The position numbers and the translations under genes were made by a program. A stretch of 64,000 bases of DNA, from assembly GCA_024362935.1 (NCBI GenBank), contig JANCRA010000019.1, positions 1,084,001 through 1,148,000 of the forward strand, given 5' to 3'. Shown here piece by piece: positions 49,641-61,300 of the stretch. Within the stretch, counting starts at the first letter, position 1. Every line of letters starts with the position of its first letter. The notes beneath the pieces were generated by a model that was given only the letters and a program-made list of their open reading frames with translations, ran no database searches and was not told the DNA's origin. This stretch comes from Setophaga petechia (Eukaryota; Chordata; Aves; Passeriformes; Parulidae).

Positions 49641-51959
49641 ATTTAGTGCTTTAGAATGTGGTGCCTATGGCACCCATGAAAGGATTAGTTTATGAGGGCC
49701 AGCTCTTAGAAACAGCCCAACAATAGTGCCTTATCCTCAGGATCACTTATCAGTCAATGGGAGTTTGTTCTCAGGAGGGCCAGAGCCAATGGGTAAACTC
49801 CTGTTTATGCTAGCCGAGGAACTCTGTCTTCAATGTTTGGATAAATTATCACTTTGTATCCTGTCGAGGTAGAGTGGTATGGGGAGCTTAGAGGAGTCTT
49901 CAGCTTTTGCTCAGGCAGCTTTGAGTTGCTTCACTCCTGCCTGTGCAACAGAATAAATTTATTTTCACATGGAGATATGTTGCCTCATCTTATGCTTCCC
50001 CTTTCCCACCCACAAATCCCCTCCAGTTGAACCAATGAAGCTGGAGCATTCCCAAGAATTGCATGGGTCTTATGGGATCTGGACAACCTGGGAATTCATA
50101 ACAAGGAAGGTAACAGTGCCTCTAATGAGTTCCAGAAAAAATAATGATTTTTCTGCCATGGTTAGTGAAGAGGAAGTGACAACTCACTTACTAACAACAG
50201 CGTTGGTTTTGAGAGCTGGTTTGGAACTAATGTTCCTGGTACCATTACACCACTCCCAGGCACCCATCTGGCTTTGTGTGGACTGGATTTCTGTATCTTA
50301 CAGTGAGCATTAAGTCCTAGATGTTTGTGTTTGATTGGTGTGTCTTGAAAAACATCTTCTGCTTTAACAAATATAGGGTAAGAACAAATGAAGGGAAAGC
50401 CACACTATCTCTTCTAATAACATTCTCTCTTCACTAAAATCCCATACAGCTGTAGCAGACATCAGTGGTATTAATATTATGGGACTTAGCTGATGCTAAG
50501 AAGCATTTGGGAAAACCTTGACTGACTAGCTCAGGCAGTTGCTAATGAGGATATATCACTTACAGGGATATGGCAGAGCAAAGAGGTTTATTTCTCAGTG
50601 TGCTACTGCTCCATCTGAGAGATGAAAAATATTCAAGCAAATGGGAAACATGAGGAGTTGTAAACCTCTGCCCTACCTCAGCCCTGACAACATACTGTAG
50701 CAGCTAAGAATGGTTTCCTCCCTACGTTATCACAGCATAGAGACACTATGATGCTGTGAGCTGCAGGAGGGACCTTTTTGCGTGGAGGTCAACACCGAGG
50801 GACAACAGCCTGGAGAGAATACAGCCAAGAGCTGCTATCCTAGGCAGAGCCTCATGAGAAGTGGCTTGAGGCACCCAGGGGGCTTCCCTGTGCAAAACAC
50901 TCTCCCCCGGATGAAAGAACAGGAATGTTGCTGATTTCAGACACACCAAAAGTTTCAGGATGTAGCTCTGCCTGCCTCTGCGGAAGCAACTCATCATCCC
51001 TGTTACCCAAGAGACTTCTGGCTGATGTATCCTTCTTCCATTAGCCACCTAATTCTCTGAGGCTTATCTGGGAAGGAATCATTCTGCTTTTCTCAAGGAA
51101 CAGGAAAAGAGATTTATTTATTTGTTTAGATGTTTTTCTGGCCTGCGCTTTTCCCTTCTGACAGTGGAGGTGGTTGGAATGTGTGAGTAGAGATAATGTG
51201 GACAGATTGATCTGCACTAAATGAATCTCAAGACAGTCTCTGTGAGAAACCTATGCAATGTCTTTATTATTTTAAAAGAGAAAACTTCAGCCACAAGATT
51301 TTACCAAGGATACAGTGACTTATTGTGTTATGGACTCCAATAAACTTTGGATTCCAAAATAGATAGAATCACTATGAAATCATGTGCATTAAATTTTCAG
51401 ATTTATTCCCAACCTTATAGTGTATTTGCAAGTATATGATTCTTAATAGTATGTTTCACCTAATACAACTGAATTCTCGTGGCATTAGGTTTAGTACCAC
51501 TGAAGCTAATGAAGTTCTCTGGGGACTACTCAATGTAGCCAAAATTGTTTTAACCCTAGTGTAATGATGAATAACAATAATTTTTCAGGATATATGCTTT
51601 TCTCCATACAACTCCCCCAAATGTTTCAAAAAAAACAGTGTTAAATACGGTCTTTAAGTATCTATATTTTTCCATCCAGAGGGAGAAAACCCAATTACAA
51701 AACCTCAATTTTAAACTTCAGGGCTAAAATATTTCTGCACTTTTTTCTCATGCCCTTCATGGTATCTTTCAGAAGGAGGGTGAGCATAACTGGAAACCCG
51801 TAAGCACAATTTATATGCATTTTAAATGGGCTGAGCTAACGTTCAGTTTAATTGGAAAGATTCCTGAGTGCAAAGCAAAGCCTTCCCACACTGTAGAAAT
51901 CCATATGTTAAAATGCTTCTTTTTTTTTTTTTTGAATTTCACAGCTCTGTAGCCAAGAG

Positions 51960-52290
51960 TTGCTAGAACAAAGACCCTGTGCCGTCCTGTTTTGAAAATA
52001 AACAAATTGACAAATCTGTTCTTTGTGCCACAGCCACCAGTTCTACAGTATATTTGCAAATGCAGAAACATAAAGCTGAATAATCTGCTTCTCTCAAGAC
52101 TGCACATTAGGCAATTAAGGGGGTATGTTTGCAGGCAGGCACGCTGGGCATTAGGCACACAACTATTAACAGTAATAAGAATTGGGCATTTAATTCCCTT
52201 CATAGAGATGAAAATGTATCTCTGGTGTTTAATGCAAGCCACTGTAGTATTATGTGATAAACATGGATCAATAGAAAAGGATTTTTAAAT
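51960..52290. promoter_or_regulatory. Candidate SOX/POU enhancer segment
   Basis: AACAAAG (51967-51973) and TTCTTTGT (52019-52026, ACAAAGAA on the other strand) are SOX-type sites. ATTTGCAAAT (52052-52061) is close to an octamer POU site. The following 200 bases are rich in TAAT words. SOX-B1 control of N-cadherin is known in birds, but this particular segment is unproven. Confidence 0.35.
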
Positions 52291-55200
52291 TTAGAATGCT
52301 GTTCCTCTACCACAGAATTGGCAACAGAGAGTGTTTCCCAGTAATAGAACCAGTCTACCTTTGCTGAGACAGGAGCAAAGTTATCTGAGGAAGTAGCAAC
52401 ACTGTCATTTATTTTAATGAGACTCCAACAAATGCTGTTTCCGCACTCTCGGGAAGGTTCCAGTAATGCTATAAAAAATGAAAAACCCTAACAAATGCTT
52501 GAGCATGTCTGTGTTTATATAACCTCAGATCATGGCATATAACAGGGCCCTATGTTCATGCAGTAGCAGAGTTATTTAACCATGTGTGCCTGCCCTTGTT
52601 GAATATTCAGCTTTTTAGTCCAGCTGATAAACTGATTCTCACATATCCTTAGGTGATTTATCTCTTTGTTGAGCACTAAAACCCCAGATTCAAACTTCCC
52701 CAGATGGATATTGAAAAACCTGTTTCTTTTAGGACATTAGTGATTCATTATCCTCATTCCTTTCTATGGCATTTTTATACAACCTTTTGGCTTGCCAGTC
52801 CCGTTCCATTCAGGTGGATGAAAAAAATCCCCTGACAATTCAATTTTGTTGTGGGGTTTGCCAGTGTGAGAGAGGAGAAAACCATGCCAAAAGTGATGCA
52901 CAAGCTCCATTTACTTTAAGTTTGTATCTCATCAGTCTAGCAAAGCCAATGGGAAACTTAATTTCTTATCATGAACATTATTGAATTACAGAAGCTGTAT
53001 TTAGATCAATCAGTTCATGCCAAAATTATTAGACTTCACTAGGAAAAAATAAGTTTTTGACTAGAAATTTCAACAGACATATCAGCACTACTTTTGCTAA
53101 ATGTAACAACTTTAATGCACTCTTACCTGATGCTGAACCACTCTTACCTGAGGCTAGACCCAGTGTCTACTTCTGACATTTTGGAAAACCTGAGATGTTT
53201 GTTTACAAATATTTTCTTTATCAGGTACTCACACAGTCTGGGTTAGACAGATATTTCAGTTGTGGGAGTGCACCTGACCATTTTTTTCCCATGCCCACAG
53301 CTCTTATTTCTTCATGCTAGTGCAAGTTTATGGTTAGGGAGAGCTTGTTCAGGAAGCCAGTCTGGGAAAATAAAGATGTAGAAAAGGAGGAGGGATATTT
53401 AGAGAATATAAACAGAAGAAGCCGCAAAAGAAAAATTATGCAATGGTATAGAACCAGTATAAGCATGTGGTGAAAATCTAATGTTCTTTTAGCAGGCATG
53501 TGTTTTTGAACGTGCTAGTTCAGAGTTTCTTTACAGCAATGAGTTGTCATGCCTTGTCACATATAAAGCTGTGGGTTTATTATAGATTAACTTGTGACAT
53601 TTTTAACTTTCCTGAAGCAATTTTGAAATGGAAGTTAGACTAAAAGCTTAGACAATGTTTGTTCCAGGAAGCAGTAATTGATGAAAAAATGTTTGATGAG
53701 TAAAAGTTATGGACCTCTCGTTGGCAATTAAACCTTATTCATGAAGAAACATCATGTTAGGAAACTGGGGTTGTCGTGCTTTATGATTCAGAAAGAGTGG
53801 GCAATGCTTGTAGCAGTGTGAAATGGAGCTTGAGCTCAGCAACAAAATAATTTCTTCTCATACACCAGCAGCAACTTATTCCTGATGCCCCTAAGGAAAA
53901 ACCAGCTTAAACTGGAAAAGAAAAATCAGAAAAGCACAGACTTTTTCTGCGAAGTATAGCAAATGACACTTGTTAATACTTGCATTTAAGGTAGCAGTCT
54001 GTTTGCTGTAGTCCACAGTAAGGTTTATAATCTGCATGGTAGTTTTTGATACTTCTCTTTTACAAGAAACCACCAAAGATAAAACATGATTGAAGAATTC
54101 TGTAGTAAAGATGGTTATCAGTTGCCCTTTCACCTTGTCATTTCTCTATTGTGAGCTTCAAGAGAAGGTGATAAAAATATCTTGCTGGCAAAAATGCTAC
54201 ATTGTGTGGGATTTTTTCACTGTTAAACTCTATTTTATAAATAAAAGCCAAATTCCACATCTGACTAAGCCTTTTTGTTCTGTTGTCGTATAGGCTTGTA
54301 AAAGGTTAAGCTAAAGTGGTCTGATTCTATTTTCAATGTATACTCTATAGACAAAAAGCATAAAAAAGGATTTAATAACATTTTTATTAAAATCATGTCT
54401 TCGGCAATTTCAGTCTGTAAAATTGTATAAATTGGAATATCATCCAAGGTTAATCCAAGGTTATCCATGAAATAGTGGCAGATTTATGCCATACTACCCT
54501 TCCCTGTGCTTCTTAGATAAACACAGCGTGTATGCAATACATGATTTTAAATACGTAGAAAAAAATACCAATCCCTCTGAAGCCAGCAGAAGGTTTACCA
54601 GCAACAACACCCAGGCAGCAAAGATGCTACAAGGGATAACCAAGACCTGCTTGATTGTTTAGATGCTTATTTGGGGTCAATGCCTTAATGCAGAAACTAC
54701 TCCTATTTGCCAGAGCAGCAGAAGAGAGTTGTTTTTTGTCAGAGACAGTACCACCCAGGTGAGGTGTCTGGCCAGGTGTATCAGGGGATACAGTGTAAAA
54801 CATGGATCCATGCTTTACAAATATCTCTGTCTCACTACTGGCAATGCATCTGCTGCTATGACATTACTCAGAGGAATTAAGGAGCCCAGGCTGCTGTCCT
54901 GAGCAGACACTTATCTTTCACACTGAGGAGCCAATTGGTGTAAGCTAGTTAATGCCACAAAATGAAGGGAATTATCCTTCAGAAATAAAGTAGCGATCAG
55001 ATTCTTCAAATGCTGCAAGTCTAAAAATGAATGACTTACCCAATCCTAGAAATAGTCCTGCCTAATTTTATAATTCCTCTAAATTAGACTAGCCACATGC
55101 TTACTGCTAAGCTCAAATCTGTCTGCAGGATCTAACATATGTTAAATCATGTGTCTGATTCCCTGCAACTTATTCTGTAACTCAAAAATGCACCAAAAAG

Positions 55201-56288
55201 CTGTCCTGTAATTTGCATGATCTACCAGCGACTGAAAAGACATTGTGACTGTGTTGCTGAAATTTTCTTGACCAGGAACATTTCGTGATAAATGTATTTG
55301 TGCAAAAACCCATCAAACCCAAAAAGGAGGAGAAATCTGTGTTTCCAGGGAATATTTTACTTTCTTGCAAACAGCAAAAGCTGCAATGGAAATCACTTTT
55401 CTCACCACAGAAATACAGTCACCTCCAAATAACTATTTTTGGAAGTTTCTTGTTATAGCTATAATTGACAGACTGTGAAGAGTTACTTCTTTTGAATATG
55501 TTGAACATTAGTAATTCCTTTTCTGATTTTGTGAAAATGCAAAATTAGGTGTGATTTTTAAAGTATGTACTCTATTTGGAAGGGAAGTGTTTTATGGCAT
55601 ATTGAAGCTAAGAAATAAAATTCAGGTCACACTTGTGAAGGACTGCCCTGATTTATTTACAGACAACTGATTTCAGTATTTAATATTAGCATTTGGATAA
55701 GTTGCAACCTGAATTTTTACTCATGGCTTCTTGACTTAAGCAGCTTTGTTTCTCCTGGATACAGTTTCATGATGCTTGGTTTGCATACAAGTGAGTGGGG
55801 AAAGCTCTTTTACAATGCTGGTGCAAAACTCAATTGAGATTACTTGTAAACTATCTGGCTTGGGCTGGCCAACCAGTTCCTTCTTTTCTTTCCTAAGAAT
55901 TACTGTCTGCATCAGGCTGAAGTGACTGGTAGCTCAGGAAAACCTCAGCCCCTGATTGATTTCAAGGTTAGTCATCGCACAGCCCTTGGTTTGGTGAGTG
56001 TTATTTCCAACACTGCCCTCTAATTGACCTGGACACTGGGCTTGTGGAGGGAGCACTGATAAGGGGTGAATGCCAGTTCAGCTGCATGCAAGCTCAGAGC
56101 CAGGTGACCGAGTCCCCCAGACCTTGTGTATCACCTTCTCCACATGGGCGATGCCGCAGGCTGTGACCTTTATGCTGAGGGTGCTGAGCTGAAAGCACCA
56201 AACCTGTCCCTTTCAGTGCTTGCTTTTGCTTCCAAATGTCACTGGTTTTATAATGTAGCAGAATCACTCTTTTGACAGGTCTGGAAGG

Positions 56289-56445
56289 AAAAAGAATAAA
56301 AAAAAAAATAACCCAAGCAAATGAACAACAACAACAACAAAAAAAAAAAAAAAAAAACAACAACCAAAAAAACAAGCAACAAAAAACCCCAAATAAAACA
56401 AAACAAAAAAAAACCCCAAACCAAAAACCCCAAGCCTGGAAAAAA
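56289..56445. repeat. A-rich low-complexity tract
   Basis: Over 150 bases of A-runs broken by C and by AAC units (CAACAACAA, then A-runs with CCCC islands). On the minus strand this makes long Phe/Val-rich frames that are not genes. It may include the tail of a decayed retrotransposon, but no body is recognised beside it. Confidence 0.85.
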
Positions 56446-58246
56446 AGCTTCTGCTTTTTAAAACACAGAAAAGTCCCACCTAGTGTACTCCACTGCAAAG
56501 TCACGCAGTGTCAATGCTTACCCTCCCATAATCAGTTGTTAGCTATCATCTCCCCACTTTGATAGTTACCTCTCACCTTCTTAATCAAATTGTCATAAAT
56601 AGGTCAGGAATTCTTGCTACTGGTTTTATTCAATAACACCTCTTTATCTCTAACTTGTCCTAAGTCCCATCCAATTTTCTCCTACTTTTCCATGTGCTCT
56701 GTTCTCATGACAATCACTTCTGTTTGATTGCTGCTGCAAGGCCATGATTGCAATTCTTCACTGATGAAAGAGTGCCGGGAACTGGGGATTAGGCTTGTAT
56801 TCCAAATTCTGCCAAAAACATCCTGACTTCAGGCAGCGCATTCTGGATACATTTGGTTATACAGAATATTTTTTTACTCCAGAAGAAAAGAATAAACAAG
56901 AATCAGAAAAATGAATCCCAAAATGATTTTATATATTTCCTGGCAGCATTCACGGGCTCTAGCTTACAATTATTTTAAATCCATTTTACCTCTGATAAGG
57001 TAGTGCTTCTCTTGTGGGAGGCTGGAGGTGTATCCCTGTTAATGATTGTGAGATTGTCCCTAACAAGCTTTGCCAGAACAGGGCTGCTGTCTGACACCAG
57101 CCCAGTAAGTGTGAATAAACCATTAACAACCTTAGTTCATTAACAATGGACCAGGTTGGTTTGGCTTCCTTATTTCATTGTGGCTTCATTTTTGCAGATT
57201 GTGTGTATTACAATAGGATTTATCTTAGTAAAAGTATTGGCTTTAAATTGTAGGATTATACTGAGTAATTCCCAGCTCCCTCATGGGAATTCAGCTGTTT
57301 TTCCCCACTGACTAAAAGGAGATGAATTTTCTACTGGTTATTGCACAAGCCTGGGAACTGGCAAGTCCAGCTTTTATTCCCAGTTGTGTCTGTGATTTGC
57401 TTTGGGATTTCCCAGCGCCTCAGTTTTACCCGAATAATGGTGTTACTTACCTTTTGATAGGAGTGCCAGGAAAATCCCTGGGTTGTTTGCTGCTTCACTG
57501 AACATGAAGTTGCTCTGCACTTACTGAGGGCAGATCAGTCATTCAACTAATTCAAGCAATAGCTGGAGACACTGTGATTCTACAGAAGGTTACAGCCTAT
57601 GTCTTGGTGTGTAATGTTGTGCATAAACTGAGAATCACTGCTGTCCCAGCTCTATTGGGTGCTCTCTCCATGGTTTAAATAGGAGCATTGGAGGATGCTG
57701 TGGCAATCTGAGCAACTGAATCTTATGAGGCTCTCTGCAGCATCTGAACTTCTTTGAATCTTTCCTAATTGAATGTCCAATATGTTTAAAATATCCCCAT
57801 TGTTTTTATCTACCCCTCCACCCCACCTACATGAATAAATATACAAACATACATTCACACACACTCTTTAGACTGTCAACCTCTCTGCCTTCCTTGTCCA
57901 GGATGACAAAAATACACACCAAAAATACAATTGCCAAAAATCCCAACAACTGAGAAAAAAGGGAAGATTTTAAATAGCTGTTCCTTTCACAAAAAATGTT
58001 CTAAGAGATTTGAAATGAAAAGACATCTTTGTTTTTATTCAGGAGTGATATTGTGAAGCTAATTAGTTATTAATTTTTTTTTCCAACACCCTCCTGTATA
58101 TTATCATTATGCCAAGAGTAGGTGTACAATGCTTCCTCCTCTATAGTGAAATTGCTTAGTTATATAATCATATTAAGATGACTAAGGAGAGAAGATAATA
58201 TTTGGAAAATGCTTTTAGATTTCAGGAGTTTTTAGTCCCACATATA
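56446..58246. other. Intergenic, no gene seen
   Basis: Unique AT-rich sequence including the SOX-type pair at 57142-57184. Nothing else is supported. Confidence 0.5.
57142..57184. promoter_or_regulatory. Pair of SOX-type sites
   Basis: AACAATGG (57142-57149) matches the SOX consensus exactly, and TTCATTGTGG (57175-57184) holds a second, reversed ACAATG. Motif evidence only. Confidence 0.3.
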
Positions 58247-58372
58247 TATATGTATGAATATACATGCATAATGTCCATGCATACATATATTCTCTCATAC
58301 ATATATATAATGTCCATGCATGCATATATTCTCTCATACATATATATATATACACACACACACACACATATG
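58247..58372. repeat. 39-bp tandem duplication with TA/CA microsatellite
   Basis: Two nearly identical 39-bp units (AATGTCC at 58270 and 58309; one C/G change in CATAC/CATGC) run straight into a TA run and then a CA run to about 58368. The unit ends match the microsatellite sequence, so the duplication probably arose by slippage. Confidence 0.9.
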
Positions 58373-61300
58373 CATATAGCTATAGCTCCTTTGCCTCTCC
58401 ACTGTGCACCAAAAAGACTTTCATAATGTCCCTTTCACAAGCTATTTTATGTCACAAAACTTTCTTCTCTCCAATTGACCAGTTTTAATTACTGTTACAT
58501 AAAAAGGTTCAATAAAATAAGTATCAGAGACCAATTACTTAATCAAGCCAATAACAGGTTATACCAACACTGCTCCACTGTGTGTATTCATAGCACCAGC
58601 AGAAGCTTCTGCTGTTCCATCTTTGTTATTTTATTTTTTGCTTTCTACCCTGCAGCAGAAGCAGCAGCAGCAGCAGCAGCTCTGATTGCGACAACCAATA
58701 GACATGGTTGGCAGGATGAAATGTAAAATAACAAAACCTACAGTCTGCCTTGCTTTGTGGACAATATGCTGCAACAACCAGCCATTTCCTGCCTGTGGCT
58801 GTGTCAGCTGAGCCATCCACAGTCCATTTTTCATTGGTATTATTTTTTTCAGTGTCTATGAAATCTGGAATGGGACACAGCATGCTTGGAATGTGGCCAG
58901 TATCCTGTTGAGTTAGTAGAATGGAAAGAAAATAAAAAGTACTCTGACCCAATTTCTTTGACTAAATATACTGGGCCATAACAGCAAAAGCTAGGAATGT
59001 GTTTATTCGTTGAATCATTTTTCAGATGAAGTGGTTTAGGACAATAGGTTACAAATGGAGATGGAGATCAGGTAGTGAAACCTACTCATCAGGCTATCCA
59101 TTGGCTTCAAACATCTCTTTACATCCCAGGTCTCAAAGATTTAAAAGTAGGTTTTATTTTTCTTTTCTGTTGTTTTTCTACCTAATTTAATTTACCTGAA
59201 AGTTTCTGTCCACCTTTTTGTTTTTTTTTTTTCCTTTACATTTCTTTACCTGTTTCAATTAAAGCATTTAAGCAAAAAACAAACAACAACAACAAAAAAA
59301 AAATCAGTCAGTGTATTTTTACTTTTTGTGACAAGTGCCAACACTTAGGATTTGTGGGGATTGTGCTCCTTACTCTCTGGTGTGAGCAGAAATGCAGCTG
59401 GATGCATCTGGAAGTGAGGTAGTACAATCAGTTAGTTTTTCAAATGCAAAGTGGAGGGTGCACTTAAAACCTGATGATAATCTAAACTGAACAGCTTGTG
59501 CCTACCTTTGGCTCCCCCACACCTGTGCCATTCACGCTGCCATCCCAGGCAACAGTGCTGTTCCAGCAAGGAGCGTGCCAAGGGGTCGGCTGCTCTGTTC
59601 CAGGAGCTGTGTCCCAAGAAGGACCTAGCAAACCTCATGACCCCTTTCTCAGTTTCCTCATTCATAAAATGGGGACAGTGATCTGCCTCCATCTTTCAGA
59701 ACACCTGGGAATATCTGATTGCAAAGTGGCAGGACACAATGGGAGCCAAACAGAACTGTTCTCCAATGCCATATGGCCAGACAGGTTGCCAGCATTCAGA
59801 GATAAAAAACCAGATTAAATTATAAAAAGGCCAAACCCAACAAAAACAACAAGAAAGCCAAAAGCCCCAAGAACAAACAGCAATTAAAGGCTTGATTTAG
59901 CACTAATAATCAAAATGGATTTCAGAAATGCCTGGCCAAATAAACATACCCTTGCAGCACTCCACCTGCTGGTACTGTCAGAATAGTAATAATACCTGCA
60001 GTTCTACTCCAGTACGTCCCTGCTTTTGTTGTCTTCTTCAGACCTACAACATAAGGTGCCTATCTTACAGCTCTCCTGCTTTTCAGCTTTCCCTTCCAGA
60101 GATCCCTCCCAGAATGCTTAAAAACTCTTTAAAGAATTATGCACTAGGCATGAATGAGAGAAAAATATCACCAGCCATGTGAATTTGGATTTGACTTGGT
60201 CCTGAGCTCTTGCCTCATTCAGAGGTCATTCAAGGTGAATCCCGAGTGTTTTTGGCAGCCTCTCTCCTCAGCATTGAACTCCTTTGTCATGGGACAGAAA
60301 GGCCAAGATCTGAAGAGAGAGAAGGGAGGGATCAAACAGCTGAGTGAAGGCAAAAAGGACATTTTGATGAAACTTGTAGATGTTTCTGTCCAGGAGAGTT
60401 TTCCTTTTCCTTATGACCGCAGAGGAAGATGAGCCAAGATGCTTTAAGGTATCCTGCTTGACTTGGCAGAGGAGTGAAGAGTGGTCTGTCCAAAGTGGTG
60501 GCTTAGGGAATTCTGAAGACAAAAGCCCAGGCTAAACCATGCACTGGTATTACTCCAAACAGCCCCAAAACACAAAATCAGGAATTCCAGGGTCCCAGCA
60601 ATTCATGGGTTGGACTCTAGCTATTTTTCAGGGCAAGGACTTTCCATGCAGGAGTTTCAGAGGCAACAGCTGTTTTATAGAATATTCCTGTTGCAGGGCT
60701 GGGTGAGGACAGCTAGAAGTGTGGTCATACAAAGTCTGGGCAACAATTTCAGGGAAATACTATTATTTGGTCCATTTTTATTTCAAACAAGAGGTTTCCT
60801 TGCATGTGAATCTCCAACCAAAGTCTATTCATTGTAAGAACTGACAGAAGTGAAACTAAGTGAAGGAAAGCAGATGGTTGAAACATGTTGAAAAGAATCA
60901 ATAGCCCCAGTTGATGCATCGATATTTTGGTGTGGACACATTCAGAATTGATGTTTAAATGTCAGCTGGGCCCAATTTACAGCATTTCAAAGCTGCCTTT
61001 GTGTTTTGAGTTCAGCAGGAATGAAGGTCAGAAGATTTTCTAAGTATTTGAATCCAATGGTACATTTTGCAAACATTCATTTTTATTTGAAAATATATTC
61101 TTTTATCTTGTTCCACTGGTATAGCCAAGGTGGAAGAACATAGAGCAGGCATAAGTTCAAAGCTTGGTCAAAGGATGACAGTTGCTTATGCTATCTTGAC
61201 TCTAACACTCTCATTATTGCTCCTGAAAAACTAGATAGCTTCAAGTCTGATTTTTTTCCAATGTAGAATTATATTGTATTAATAAGTTCCTTTCTGTCCA

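Larger units (their letters stand above)
47291..56288. other. Intergenic, no gene seen; candidate conserved segments
   Basis: AT-rich unique sequence free of recognised transposons. The stretches 48000-48160, 49300-49640, 51830-52290 and 53560-53760 keep CpGs, homeodomain-like TAATTA/ATTAAT words and both-strand open frames. This is the usual look of conserved non-coding DNA. A T-run is at 51919-51933. No coding sequence is supported. Confidence 0.5.

Noticed and set aside
55424..55441. CCAAATAACTATTTTTGG as a CArG/MEF2-type element
   Set aside because: It matches neither SRF nor MEF2 consensus exactly and AT-rich words like this are common here.
56094..56504. Phe/Val-rich minus-strand frame resembling membrane segments
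   Set aside because: It is the translation of the A-rich low-complexity tract.
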